NCBI RefSeq assembly: GCF_004382795.1
Contig: NZ_SMSG01000003.1
Coordinates: forward strand, 496,001 to 560,000
DNA from: Cumulibacter soli
GTDB taxonomy: Bacteria > Actinomycetota > Actinomycetes > Mycobacteriales > Antricoccaceae
Length of the DNA: 64,000 bases
Direction of reading: 5' to 3'
Below are positions 51,464 through 60,943 of the stretch, in pieces. A model generated the notes under the pieces. It was not told where the DNA came from and did no database searches. It saw only the letters and a list, made by a program, of their open reading frames with translations. Both the position numbers and the translations under genes were made by a program. The stretch's first letter is position 1. Each line of letters begins with the position of its first letter.

Positions 51464-52397
51464 TCACGCAACCGACGTACTGCACAAGGCCGAGCCGAGT
51501 CTCGCCACGAGCGATCGACGTTGGCGGGACGTTCCTAGCTGGCCGTCGCGCCGACGCGCACGACGGCCGCTGTCGAAACGCGCGAGCATCGTGTGCGTGG
51601 CGATTCTCGTCGTGCTGGCGCTCTACTGCATCATCGTGCCCGCGGTCGCGGACGTCGACCCGCGCGTCGTCGATCTCTCCGCGTACCTGCAACCGCCGTC
51701 GAGCGCTCACCTGATGGGCACCGATCTACTCGGGCGCGATCTATTCGTACGCAGCGCGCAGGCGCTGCGCATTTCCTTGATGTTGGCCGCCACTGCCGCG
51801 GTCGTCTCGACGGTGCTCGGCTCGGTGATCGGTACCCTGGCCGCCCTCGCCGGTGGCTGGGTGGACAAGGTCGTGATGCGCGCGGTCGACGCGCTCAACG
51901 CGCTACCGCATCTGCTGCTCGGCGTCGTGATCGCCTCACTGTGGCGCGGAGCCTGGTGGGCGATCGTGGCGTCGATCGCGCTCACGCACTGGACCCAGAT
52001 CGCACGCATCGTCCGCTCGGAAATTCTGTCGCTGCGCAATCGAGAGCACGTCGACGCAGCGATTGCTTCGGGCGCGTCACGTCGACAGGTGTGGGCGACT
52101 CACCTACTTCCTGCTGTGGTCCCGCAGGCACTCATCGCCGTCGTGCTGACCCTGCCGCACGCAGTCTGGCACGAAAGCACGCTGTCGTTCCTCGGCGTCG
52201 GACTGCCGCCGAACGATCCGTCCCTGGGCACCCTGCTGGAGGACGCGCGCGAAGGAATCCTCGCCGGCGGCTGGTGGATGCTGTTCTTTCCCGCCGTCCT
52301 ACTCACTGCGGCGTGCCTGGCCGTTGCCGGCCTCGGCGGTAGTCTGCGCGATAAGTCCATTCCGAAACGAGCCGTGGAAGCCGAGGTGTCGCGGTGA
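51456..52397 (+). CDS. ABC importer permease (DppC/NikC-like)
   Basis: 313 residues from the ATG with AAGGG upstream (a TTG two codons earlier is possible). After a cytoplasmic N-terminus it has the DppC/NikC order: SAHLMGTDLLGRDLFVRSAQ, then EAA loop AAIASGASRRQVWATHLLPA and WHESTLSFLGVGLPPNDPSL. Heterodimerises with the previous permease. The stop overlaps the ATPase start by four bases. Confidence 0.92.
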   Translation: MPSHATDVLHKAEPSLATSDRRWRDVPSWPSRRRARRPLSKRASIVCVAILVVLALYCIIVPAVADVDPRVVDLSAYLQPPSSAHLMGTDLLGRDLFVRSAQALRISLMLAATAAVVSTVLGSVIGTLAALAGGWVDKVVMRAVDALNALPHLLLGVVIASLWRGAWWAIVASIALTHWTQIARIVRSEILSLRNREHVDAAIASGASRRQVWATHLLPAVVPQALIAVVLTLPHAVWHESTLSFLGVGLPPNDPSLGTLLEDAREGILAGGWWMLFFPAVLLTAACLAVAGLGGSLRDKSIPKRAVEAEVSR

Positions 52398-53317
52398 GGC
52401 CCGGGCTGGAGCTCGTGGAGATGTGCGTACGCATCCCGTTACCGGGCACCCCGACGCGGTGGGTGTATCCCGCGCGGAACCTCAGCGTGACTTTCCCGGC
52501 ATCCAGCATCACCGCGATCGTCGGCGAGTCGGGCTGCGGGAAGTCGGTGCTAGCGCTGGCCGCCACAAGCTTGCTGCCGGGCGGCTCACAAACGAGCGGT
52601 TCACTATTCGCGGACGGACTGGATGTCCTTAATGCCACCGAGCCCGAACTCAGCGCGGCCAGAGGCCGGCGCATCGGGCTCGTACCGCAGTCTGCGGCGA
52701 CGCACCTCACGCCGGTGCGCACGATCGGTTCGGTGATGGCTGAGACGCTCAAACTCCATGGCCTGCCGTCCGCCCGTGATGACATCGCCGCGCTGCTAGC
52801 CCAGGTCGACCTAGCCCCGCAGGTCGCGGGACAGTTCCCGCACGAGGTCTCCGGCGGGATGGCGCAACGGGTGCTCGTCACGCTGGTGTGCGCACTCGAA
52901 CCACCGGTGCTCATTGCCGACGAACCGACGTCGGCGCTCGACGCGCACAGCGCACGATTGGTTCAGCGGAAACTGCGCGATCAAGCTGATCGCGGATCGA
53001 CGGTCCTGCTGATCACCCACGATCTACTGGCGGCTCGTTCGGTTGCCGACCGCGTGGCGGTGATGTACGCCGGACAAATCCTGGAATACGGACCGGCCAA
53101 TGTCGTACTGTCCGAGCCCGCTCACGATTACAGCCGAACCTTGCTCGATGCGCTTCCAGAGAACGGTCTCAAGCCGCCCCCCGGCACGCCCTCGTCACTG
53201 GTCGATCCGGATCCGTTGGTGTGTGCGTGGCATACGCGTATCGGGGTGGAATGCGCGGCGCATCCGCTCGTTGCGAACGATGCTGGGCACTTCGTGGCGT
53301 GTTCGGAGGCTTGGTAA
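52394..53317 (+). CDS. ABC importer ATPase (DppD/NikD-like)
   Basis: 307 residues from GTG (GTGA overlap with the permease). Walker A GESGCGKSV, signature VSGGMAQRVLV, Walker B VLIADEPTSALD, switch His LITHDLLAARSVADRV. The C-terminal Cys-containing end (LVCAWHTRIGVECAAHPLV, then HFVACSEAW) is the oligopeptide/dipeptide ATPase tail. Works with the second ATPase on the permease pair. Confidence 0.93.
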   Translation: MRPGLELVEMCVRIPLPGTPTRWVYPARNLSVTFPASSITAIVGESGCGKSVLALAATSLLPGGSQTSGSLFADGLDVLNATEPELSAARGRRIGLVPQSAATHLTPVRTIGSVMAETLKLHGLPSARDDIAALLAQVDLAPQVAGQFPHEVSGGMAQRVLVTLVCALEPPVLIADEPTSALDAHSARLVQRKLRDQADRGSTVLLITHDLLAARSVADRVAVMYAGQILEYGPANVVLSEPAHDYSRTLLDALPENGLKPPPGTPSSLVDPDPLVCAWHTRIGVECAAHPLVANDAGHFVACSEAW

Positions 53318-53988
53318 TGCTGCGGTTGACGGACTTGAGTGTCACCTATCCCGGTGCATCATCGCCGGTGTTCTGCGGACTCAACCTCGATGTGCCCGCG
53401 GGTACGACGTACGGCGTGCACGCACCGTCAGGCAGCGGGAAGACAACCTTGTTGAAGGCGGCGGCCTTGCTTCTGCCGCTAACAAGCGGCGCAGTGGCAG
53501 TAGACGGCACCACGGTCGACGGAAAGCGGTTCGCCGTACCGCAGGATGTGCGACGCAGGATTGGCGTGGTGTTCCAGTCGCCGCGCGCCTCGACCGATAC
53601 GCGACTGAGTTTGCGCGACATTATCGCCGCACCGCTATCGCACGATCGTGGGTTTTCCCGACCACGCGCGGCACGCTTCACCGACCAGATCGCGGAGTTG
53701 GCCGAACGCGTACAGCTCTCCGACGACCTCCTCGATCGCCTCCCCCATCAAGTCTCCGACGGTCAGCTGCAGCGCGCTTGCCTGGCTAGAGCGCTTGCGC
53801 TCAATCCTCGGGTCCTGATCTGCGACGAGCCGACGGCGATGCTTGACGCACCAACGACGGCGATCATCATGCGGTTACTCACCGAGCAAGCCAGCAGCGG
53901 ATCGGCGGTATTACTGGCATCGCACGATCTCGCCTTGCTCGACGCGACCTGCAGTGTCGTTTCTGACAAGAAGTCGCTGATCTGGTAA
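53317..53988 (+). CDS. ABC importer ATPase (DppF/NikE-like), short
   Basis: 223 residues; start ATG shares one base with the preceding stop (TAATG) and has GGAGG upstream. Walker A APSGSGKTT, signature VSDGQLQRACLARALAL with Asp-Gly in place of Gly-Gly, Walker B VLICDEPTAMLD, switch His LASHDLALLD. Shorter than usual DppF because the C-terminal tail is absent, closer to NikE in size. Completes the five-gene importer. Confidence 0.9.
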   Translation: MLRLTDLSVTYPGASSPVFCGLNLDVPAGTTYGVHAPSGSGKTTLLKAAALLLPLTSGAVAVDGTTVDGKRFAVPQDVRRRIGVVFQSPRASTDTRLSLRDIIAAPLSHDRGFSRPRAARFTDQIAELAERVQLSDDLLDRLPHQVSDGQLQRACLARALALNPRVLICDEPTAMLDAPTTAIIMRLLTEQASSGSAVLLASHDLALLDATCSVVSDKKSLIW

Positions 53989-54062
53989 TCAGACGTGTGG
54001 CGTGGCAGCTTGACTTGAGCCCACCGTGATGGCCCGAATCGAGTCGTCGCCCGGGTCTGTAC

Positions 54063-54557
54063 CTAACCGCCGCGTGGTCCCCATTTGGGTTGATCCCGAC
54101 TGTCGTTGTCCGGGTCCGGGGAGCGCCGCGCCGCGCCATAGCCGAACACTAGCGCGGTCAGCGTGACCACTAGTGCCCAACCACCGACGGCGCCGCGTGC
54201 CTGCGCGCAGTCCGCTTCGACGGCATCGGCGAGCGAGTTGACATTGGTGCGCACATCACCCGTGGGGGCGCCGTCACCATTTCGCCATTCGTCGTCGGCT
54301 TGTTCATATGCCTCACGTCCAGAGACGACGTCAAACGCACCGTCGGGTCCTGGTACGTAAATGCTGGACGGGCTCGGGATCGGCTGATCTTTTGGGGAGG
54401 ACAGCACGGTGGAACACTCGACGACGAACTCACCCTCGGCGTCATCAAACCGCTCGAAGTAACGAAGCGAGGGGTGCCACCACACCAGCAGGACGAGCGC
54501 GAAGACGATTGCAGCGAGCGCCAGCCCGCCGAATATCCGCTGTCGAACCGGTCTCAT
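54063..54557 (-). CDS. Hypothetical protein with two membrane helices
   Basis: 164 residues from the ATG with GGGGAA upstream; the longer frame upstream runs antisense and is not protein-like. An N-terminal helix (GGLALAAIVFALVLLVWW), an extracytoplasmic acidic domain of about 95 residues with two cysteines (VECSTVLSS and EADCAQARG) that may be bridged, then a second helix (WALVVTLTALVFGYGAARR) and a charged tail. No family recognised. Confidence 0.7.
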   Translation of the reverse strand: MRPVRQRIFGGLALAAIVFALVLLVWWHPSLRYFERFDDAEGEFVVECSTVLSSPKDQPIPSPSSIYVPGPDGAFDVVSGREAYEQADDEWRNGDGAPTGDVRTNVNSLADAVEADCAQARGAVGGWALVVTLTALVFGYGAARRSPDPDNDSRDQPKWGPRGG

Positions 54558-54655
54558 AGCTTCCCCGCCTTTGCTCACGACTCCCTGAGGGGGACGGCGC
54601 AGCCTGAGGCACAGTTCCATACCGAGACCCGCGGGGGCCTGACCGCTCGGATCGG

Positions 54656-55009
54656 TCAGCTGACCTTTGGCGTCCGCAATACCTTCTCGATCGCTTTGCC
54701 CTTGGCAAGTTCGTCGACGAGTTTGTCCAGGTAGCGGATCTGGCGCATCAACGGATCCTCGACCTCCTGCACACGAACGCCGCACACCGATCCGGTGATC
54801 AGTGAAACGTTCGGGTTCAGTCGCGCATCGGCAAAGAAGTCGCTGAACGACGTCTCCCGCGCGAGGTGCGACTCCAGTTCCGCATCGTCGAATCCCGTCA
54901 GCCAACGAATGACCTCGTGTAACTCCGCCACGGTGCGTCCCTTTCGCTCGACTTTCGTGACGTAATGCGGATAGACGGAAGCAAAACTCATCTCGAAGAT
55001 GCGACTCAT
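54656..55009 (-). CDS. DUF2200 family protein
   Basis: 117 residues. The sequence is highly typical of DUF2200: [20 protein letters not shown], then [20 protein letters not shown] and the closing [23 protein letters not shown]. Small, cytoplasmic, helical. Function unknown. Start preceded by no strong ribosome site but the family begins exactly here. Confidence 0.9.
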   Translation of the reverse strand: MSRIFEMSFASVYPHYVTKVERKGRTVAELHEVIRWLTGFDDAELESHLARETSFSDFFADARLNPNVSLITGSVCGVRVQEVEDPLMRQIRYLDKLVDELAKGKAIEKVLRTPKVS

Positions 55010-55141
55010 GTGCCCAGTATGCCGCCGAGCGAGGACGCACTGCACTCGCACCGATGCCCTCGAGTTCGGATTGCCGCGAAGTACGGCGCGGGTTAAGGAC
55101 GCCTGACGCGAGCGTAAAACCTGTGTGGTTAGATTCGGTCC

Positions 55142-56726
55142 ATGCACCGATTCATCAAACTAGGCGGCCTTGTCGCCGCTGCCGTCCTGGCGCTCAGCGC
55201 CTGCGGCGACGCACCGAGAAAGAAAGCCGAGACGCACGATGAGGCCGTCTCGAAGTACCCGGCGAGTATCGATCTCGACGAGGACTATGACCCGGACGCC
55301 GAACTCGCATTCGCCTGGCCGCTTGAGGCCACGAGTTGGGATCCGCATCAGGGTGTGTCGGACTACGACTTGACCTATCTGTTCCCGGTATACGACCGGT
55401 TGATCGGGGTCAGCCCCGATGACGAGAAGGTCCCCATGCTGGCGACGGATTGGGAGGTGTCGGACACCGCTATCACGCTGACGTTGCGCGACGGGGTTTC
55501 CTTCAACGACGGCACCCCTTCGATGCCGACGCCGTCAAAATCAACCTCGATCGGGCCCGTTCGGACGATGACAGCAAGATCAAGGAGCAACTCTCCACGA
55601 TCACCGACGTCACGGCAGTGGACGAGCACACCGTGAAGATCGCGATCGATGGCAAACCCGGGCTCATCCTCGGAATGCTGACGAGTCGCGCGGGGATGAT
55701 TGCCTCGCCTGCTGCCATCGAAGCCGGCACCCTGCACACCCAGCCAGATGGGATCGGCGCGTATCAGGCCGTCGACATCAAACTCGGCGATGAAGTGCGC
55801 TTCGAACGGACGCCTGACTACTGGGACCCCGACGCTCAGCGGGTGGCCGCGATGACCTACTACTACATGCCGCAGTCGCAGACTGCTGTGAACGCGCTGC
55901 TGTCCGGGCAGGTGCAGATCGCGCACATCGAGCCAGACCAGATCGGCGATGTCGATCCGAACGAGACTCCGGTGATCGCCGGCGGCTTCTCGGCCATGCA
56001 GTTCATCGAGTTCAATACCGCCGAAGAACCGTTTGACGACCCCAACGTACGGCTCGCACTCAATCTCGCGATCGATCGCCAAGGCATCGCCGACGGGCTC
56101 AATGACGGACTGTGCGAAGTCCCGATCCAGCCATGGCCGTCCTCTAGCATCGCCTACGACGAGGAGATCGGCGACGGCGCCGAAGTGTGGCCCTACGACC
56201 CGCAGAAGGCCACGGAGTTGCTCGCCGAAGCCGGTTATCCCGATGGGTTCACCTTCGACGCGATTACCTCGACGGTCTCCTACTACGCCAAACTGTCCGA
56301 AGTCATTCAGTCGATTTCAAAGACATCGGCGTGACCATGGACTTTGAGATCGCTCCCCGCCCGCAGATGGTCGAGGAGTTCTCTATCAAGAAGACCCTGC
56401 CGTCAATGGTGGCCGCTAACCCGGCCCACGTGGATCCCGAATACACGAACCTGTACGTATTCGAGGAGGGTTCGGTCAACAACCCCGGTGACTCCCTCCC
56501 GGACGATCAGCGGGATCTGCTGACGCAGGCGGCGAACGAACCCGATGACGCTGTGCGTCACGACCTGTACTCGGAGTTCATGAACTTGGTCGTGCAGGAA
56601 CCCACTGGATTCATGCCGGTGTGTAATGCCGATCTGATCTATGTTCTCGATCCCGGCGTCAGCGGAATCTCGACGTACAACAACTCGGTGCGCGATCTGC
56701 GTGGTGTCGCGTATACGCCACAGTAG
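55142..56726 (+). pseudogene. Peptide/nickel-type substrate-binding lipoprotein, two frameshifts
   Basis: An SBP_bac_5 gene read in three successive frames. It starts [20 protein letters not shown]-Cys (lipobox LSAC), runs to FNDGTP near 55518, resumes one frame lower as FDADAVKINLDRARSDDD through LALNLAIDRQGIADGLNDGL, breaks again near 56311 (LSEVIQS then DFKDIGVTMDFEIAPRP) and ends VRDLRGVAYTPQ with stop at 56724-56726. Each break is explained by one missing base. Frame 2 would otherwise end at 56334. No permease or ATPase neighbours it. Either a decayed orphan copy or two sequencing errors; two independent lesions favour decay. It is not a copy of the gene at 48811. Confidence 0.8.
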
Positions 56727-56743
56727 GTCCCTGGTAATAGCGA

Positions 56744-56791
56744 GGGGTGTCGCAGCAAGGAGACAATGTTTACTCCTTGACGCGACACCCC
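56744..56791. terminator. Strong two-part hairpin terminator between convergent genes
   Basis: Outer stem GGGGTGTCGC with GCGACACCCC (10 bp), a two-base internal mismatch (AG/AC), inner stem CAAGGAG with CTCCTTG (7 bp), ten-base loop. Sits between the broken binding-protein gene and the acyl-CoA dehydrogenase gene and can serve both directions. Confidence 0.8.
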
Positions 56792-56813
56792 TTCGGGTTG
56801 TTAGGCGTAGCGG

Positions 56814-57929
56814 TTAGATTCCGATGCCCGCCGTGGCTCCGATACGGCGTAGGTGGTAGTCCGAGTCGCCGAACAGTGTTTCGACGGTCAGGATGCGTTT
56901 TAGATAGTGTCCGACGGACAGTTCGTCGGTCGTTCCAATTCCGCCATGTAGCTGCACTGCGGACTCGCCGATCACGCGGCCCAGCCGGCCCACCTGCGCC
57001 TTGAGTACGGCGATATCGCCTGCGCCGGCCCGTCCGGCCTCAGCTAGCGCCGTGGTGTACAGCAGTGTGGATCGGGCGTTCAAGTACGCCATCTTCATGT
57101 CTGCCATGCGATGCGCCAGCACCTGGAACGTTCCGATCGGCACACCAAACTGCTGGCGGGTCGCGCCGTACTCGATGGTGATCCGCAGTAACGCGTTCAT
57201 CGCGCCGACAGCTTCTGCGGCCAACGTGATAATTCCGTCGGCGAACAGCGCATCGATCGCATCCGCTGAGTCAAGCACCAGCGCTTCGGCTTCGGCGTTG
57301 TCCAGGGAAACCGTCGCCGCCGCGCGACCGTCCAGCATCCGGTACTCGCGTACCGTCACACCGTCCGATGCGGTCCGAACCAGTAGCGCGGCGACCCCGT
57401 CCGCATCGCCGGTCGCGCCACTGATCCGCGCGGTGACGATCAAGTGGGAGGCCTGCGCCGCCCCGATCACGACCTCTTTGCGGCCATGTAGCCGATAGCC
57501 GGTCTCGGTCTTGCTCGCTGATGTCGCCACCAACGAGGTCGACGCGGTGCCGCGCCCTTCCTCGTGCGCGAGGGCAACCTGCGCCGAGCCGTCGACGACA
57601 CCTGTGAGCAGTTCTGTCGCTGCCGCACCGCCAGCTTCCAGCACCCGCCCGCACAGTATCGCGCTCACGAACGGCTCGATGCTGAGGTATTCGCCGAGGA
57701 TTTCACCAACCGCGACGACGTCGGCGATCGTACCGCCGATACCACCGACATTTTCGGCGAACGGAAGCGCGGTGAGGCCCATCTGTACGAACTGCTGCCA
57801 GGCTCCGGTCGAGTACGGCGCGCCGGAGCGAAGGAGCTCCTGACGCTGTTCAAAGGCATAACTGCGATCGAGGTACCGTGCGAGCCCGTCGCGGAGAGCT
57901 TGTTGTTCTTCTGAGTATGTGAGGTCCAT
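56814..57929 (-). CDS. Acyl-CoA dehydrogenase partner subunit
   Basis: 371 residues. Family order is kept: MDLTYSEEQQALRDGLARYL, FAENVGGIGGTIADVVAVGE, then C-terminal RQQFGVPIGTFQVLAHRMAD and QLHGGIGTTDELSVGHYLKR. The middle beta-domain is shorter than usual and the terminal GGTxE/GTNE block is missing. The gene lies 10 bp after a second acyl-CoA dehydrogenase, repeating the paired layout at 7.8-10 kb; the two probably make one heteromeric enzyme. Confidence 0.9.
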   Translation of the reverse strand: MDLTYSEEQQALRDGLARYLDRSYAFEQRQELLRSGAPYSTGAWQQFVQMGLTALPFAENVGGIGGTIADVVAVGEILGEYLSIEPFVSAILCGRVLEAGGAAATELLTGVVDGSAQVALAHEEGRGTASTSLVATSASKTETGYRLHGRKEVVIGAAQASHLIVTARISGATGDADGVAALLVRTASDGVTVREYRMLDGRAAATVSLDNAEAEALVLDSADAIDALFADGIITLAAEAVGAMNALLRITIEYGATRQQFGVPIGTFQVLAHRMADMKMAYLNARSTLLYTTALAEAGRAGAGDIAVLKAQVGRLGRVIGESAVQLHGGIGTTDELSVGHYLKRILTVETLFGDSDYHLRRIGATAGIGI

Positions 57930-57939
57930 ATCGCTTCCG

Positions 57940-59145
57940 TTAACGTGCGCCGAGGGTGCGCGAAATGAGGTCGCGCTGGACCTCGTTGGTTCCGGCGTAG
58001 ATGGTGGTTGCTCGGCTATTGAGGTACCACGGCATCGCGGTCAGCTCGAATTCACTGGCCACAGGTTTGATACCCGAGCCGACCTCGATCTCCTCGAGCT
58101 GACGCGGGATCGCCCCCACGCCGGCGATCCGCGTCATCAGGACCGTTAACCGTTGGGTGATCTCGCTGCCAATCACCTTGTTCATCGATGGCGTCGCGAT
58201 ATCGCGTCCCATCGGATGCCCGCTATGGATGAGCCTTTCGACCGCTTCGAAGGAAGTGATGTCGGCGGCGAGTTCACCTATGTCTCGTTGGAATACCGGG
58301 TCCTCGGCCAGAGAACCGCCGTAGGGTGAGGCAGCGGCTTCGGCAGCATCGCGGATGTGCACCAGATGCCGCCGCATCGCGGGCGCAGTGACATTGGCGC
58401 CACGCTCATACGTGAGTAGGTGCTTGGACACGGCCCAGCCGTCGTTCTCCTCACCGATGCGGCCCGAGACCGGAACACGCACGTTCTCGAAGAAGACCTC
58501 GCACTGCTCTTCCTCGCCGGCGAGGTTGACGATCGGGCGGATCTCCATGCCCGGGTAATCAACCCGGTCCAGCAGCAGGAAGGTGATACCGGCCTGTTTG
58601 CGTCCCTCGGTGCTGGTGCGCACGAGCATGAACATCCGGTTGGCGCGGTGCGCCAGGGTGGTCCAGATCTTGCTGCCGTTGATGACGTAATCGTCACCAT
58701 CGCGCACCGCCGCGCAGCGTAACGAGGCCAGGTCGGAACCGGATCCGGGTTCGGAGTAACCCTGCGTCCAATAGTCCTTACCCGCCAAGATCCCAGGCAG
58801 GTAACGCTTCTTCTGCTCTTCGGTCCCCTTGTCGATGATCAGTGGGCCAATCATCTTCAGGCCATTAGGCAGCAGCGGCGGAAGGTCACGCCGCGCGTAC
58901 TCCTCGCTGTAGATGTATCGCTGCTCGACGCTCCAACCGGTGCCGCCGTACTCGGCGGGCCAGCCTGGCGCGGCCCAGCCCTTCTCGTTAAGGATCGCTT
59001 GCCAGGCCATCGTTTGATCGAATGGCGCGAACGCGCTGGTCGTACGGCGACCGGCTTCACGAATCTCATCGGTCGGCGCAGTATCGAGAAACTCAATAAC
59101 TTCGCGGCGGAATGCCTCGAGTTCTGGGTCCTGATCGAGGTTCAT
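57940..59145 (-). CDS. Acyl-CoA dehydrogenase, subunit with GTNEV motif
   Basis: 401 residues. N-terminal helical domain, then GWPAEYGGTGWSVEQRYIYS, FAD/substrate site YWTQGYSEPGSGSDLASLRC, VINGSKIWTTLAHRANRMFM, ending ATTIYAGTNEVQRDLISRTL. Oxidises an acyl-CoA; FadE17/26/28-like in pattern. Starts directly after the enoyl-CoA hydratase stop and 10 bp before its partner, so the three form one beta-oxidation operon. Substrate unknown, possibly sterol- or branched-chain-derived. Confidence 0.92.
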   Translation of the reverse strand: MNLDQDPELEAFRREVIEFLDTAPTDEIREAGRRTTSAFAPFDQTMAWQAILNEKGWAAPGWPAEYGGTGWSVEQRYIYSEEYARRDLPPLLPNGLKMIGPLIIDKGTEEQKKRYLPGILAGKDYWTQGYSEPGSGSDLASLRCAAVRDGDDYVINGSKIWTTLAHRANRMFMLVRTSTEGRKQAGITFLLLDRVDYPGMEIRPIVNLAGEEEQCEVFFENVRVPVSGRIGEENDGWAVSKHLLTYERGANVTAPAMRRHLVHIRDAAEAAASPYGGSLAEDPVFQRDIGELAADITSFEAVERLIHSGHPMGRDIATPSMNKVIGSEITQRLTVLMTRIAGVGAIPRQLEEIEVGSGIKPVASEFELTAMPWYLNSRATTIYAGTNEVQRDLISRTLGAR

Positions 59146-59898
59146 CTACTTCTTTCCCTTGCTGAACGCCGCGATGCGCTCCAAATAGTCCGGACCGCGC
59201 CCGGGGCTCTCCATGATTTCGTACTGCAACCCCGCGTCGAGCTGGCCGCCATCAGTCACATCGATGAGCTGCTTGTTGGCGGCATGAGAGAAGACCGAGT
59301 TCGCCACGATGCGCCCAGCGAGCTCGCTGAGATGCTGCTCGAATTCGGCAGTAGGGACGGCGTACTCCGCGAGCCCGATCCGCACCGCCTCATCGGCACC
59401 GAACATGTCCGCGGTGAACATCAGCCGCTTAGCCGTCGCCGGGCCGACACGGCGCGGCAGCCGCTGGCTCATACCCCACACCGGGGTCAAGGCCCACTTC
59501 GAGTGCGTATCGCCGAAGCGAGCGTCCTCGGATGCGACGATGAAGTCGGCGGCGAGCGCGACCTCCAGTGCGCCGGTGTAGCAATGTCCGTGTACGGCGG
59601 CAATCACCGGCTTGGGCAGTTTCTCGAGCATGCGCAGAGTCTCGCTGTGCCAGCCGCGCGACGGCACTGCCTCTCCGGCAGCGATATCGTCGAGGTCGTG
59701 ACCTGCTGAGAAGCACTTACCTGCCCCGCGGAGTACCACGCAACCGATCGAGTCATCACCACGCAGGTCTTCGATATGCGCACGCAGTTCAGCGAACATC
59801 GCCACGGTGAGCGCGTTGAGTTTGTCCGGACGGTTCAGCGTGAGCATCGTCCAGCCGTCGCGATCCTCGCGAACCACCAGTGTTCCCTCGTCAGCCAC
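59146..59898 (-). CDS. Enoyl-CoA hydratase / crotonase family
   Basis: 250 residues from a GTG with GGGGAG upstream (ATG at 59925 is possible). Adds water to 2-enoyl-CoA. LNRPDKLNALTVAMFAEL, oxyanion hole AGKCFSAGHDLDDIA and VHGHCYTGALEVALAADFIV are present. The second catalytic Glu position of classical hydratases falls in VWGMSQRLPRRVG, where it is not evident, so it may be another crotonase activity. First gene of the operon with the two acyl-CoA dehydrogenases. Confidence 0.88.
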   Translation of the reverse strand: MADEGTLVVREDRDGWTMLTLNRPDKLNALTVAMFAELRAHIEDLRGDDSIGCVVLRGAGKCFSAGHDLDDIAAGEAVPSRGWHSETLRMLEKLPKPVIAAVHGHCYTGALEVALAADFIVASEDARFGDTHSKWALTPVWGMSQRLPRRVGPATAKRLMFTADMFGADEAVRIGLAEYAVPTAEFEQHLSELAGRIVANSVFSHAANKQLIDVTDGGQLDAGLQYEIMESPGRGPDYLERIAAFSKGKK

Positions 59899-60030
59899 CT
59901 GTGTGTCTCCCCTCGTCTCAAGCACGCCGCTGCGCCGAATTCGCCCGACGCAGTCAGCCTGTATGAAGTTGACATGCCAGTCAAGTATGGCTCAACACTC
60001 GCGACCCACGTCGACCGCGCCGTGTCACCA

Positions 60031-60858
60031 TCAGCCTGAGCCAGGTGACCCGAGCTGCTCGCCCCACTGCGCCAGCTCGGCCGCGACCTGCTGGTGACCA
60101 GCGGCCGCCAACCTGAGGCAATACGCGTCTACGAATTCGACGTACAGCGCGACGAGATGCCGCTTGAGCAGCACAATCGCCTCGCTTTCGTCGCGAATGC
60201 CAGCTACCCGCCAGCGCATCGCGGCTGCGACGACCTCACGCCCACGACCGGTGTACCAGGACGCCGCGTCGTCATTACGCCCGATCGCTCCGGTCTCCAA
60301 TGTGTACCCGAAACGCACCGGGAACAGCACTGCTTTGGTCACTGCTCTGACTCCGTCCGCAACCAACTCGGTTGGCGCGCGTAACGCGCGGCGGAAAGCA
60401 GCGTCGAACTTCCTTAGCGCGAACTCGGCGGCCTGCACGATGAGGTCATCATGCACCGGAGGGGTGGCACCGAAGCGAATGTCGTCGCCATGCAGCACTA
60501 CACCGGACTCAAGCAGATCGAGTCGGTCGAGTTCGGGTAACCGTCCTACGTCTCCGATGCCGTTATGCACGCCATCGACGTCAGCCCAGAACACCGACAG
60601 CCGGTCGGCCAATGCAGACGTGGTGCGCGAGGACACGACGGCCTTAACGCGATCGACCCTCGTTGCGATATCGGGATCGACGACAATCAACGCCAGGTCG
60701 ACGTCACTCACCAACGGCGCAAAACCGCCGTGGGCCAGACTGCCGAGCGTGTACGCCGAGCGCAGATTCGGCCCGAGTTCTTCCCGCGCCGCGACCAACG
60801 CTTGACGCACCACCTCATGCGCCTCGCCGCACCGCGACATTGACGAATGCTCAGTCAT
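60031..60858 (-). CDS. Nucleotidyltransferase-fold protein
   Basis: 275 residues. The Pol-beta-type active site is visible at about 38-57: LGSLAHGGFAPLVSDVDLAL, i.e. Gly-Ser then Asp-X-Asp. The C-terminal half is helical (FDAAFRRALRAPTELVADGV; LLKRHLVALYVEFVDAYCLR), somewhat like aminoglycoside adenylyltransferases or HEPN-linked enzymes, but neither can be claimed. Stand-alone gene. Confidence 0.75.
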   Translation of the reverse strand: MTEHSSMSRCGEAHEVVRQALVAAREELGPNLRSAYTLGSLAHGGFAPLVSDVDLALIVVDPDIATRVDRVKAVVSSRTTSALADRLSVFWADVDGVHNGIGDVGRLPELDRLDLLESGVVLHGDDIRFGATPPVHDDLIVQAAEFALRKFDAAFRRALRAPTELVADGVRAVTKAVLFPVRFGYTLETGAIGRNDDAASWYTGRGREVVAAAMRWRVAGIRDESEAIVLLKRHLVALYVEFVDAYCLRLAAAGHQQVAAELAQWGEQLGSPGSG

Positions 60859-60943
60859 CCATGCAGCATAGGTGCCCGCTCATCACGCTGAGTTCAGCGC
60901 TGCGCAGTGATTCCTGTCAGAGACGGTCCGTAGCATCGCGGGT

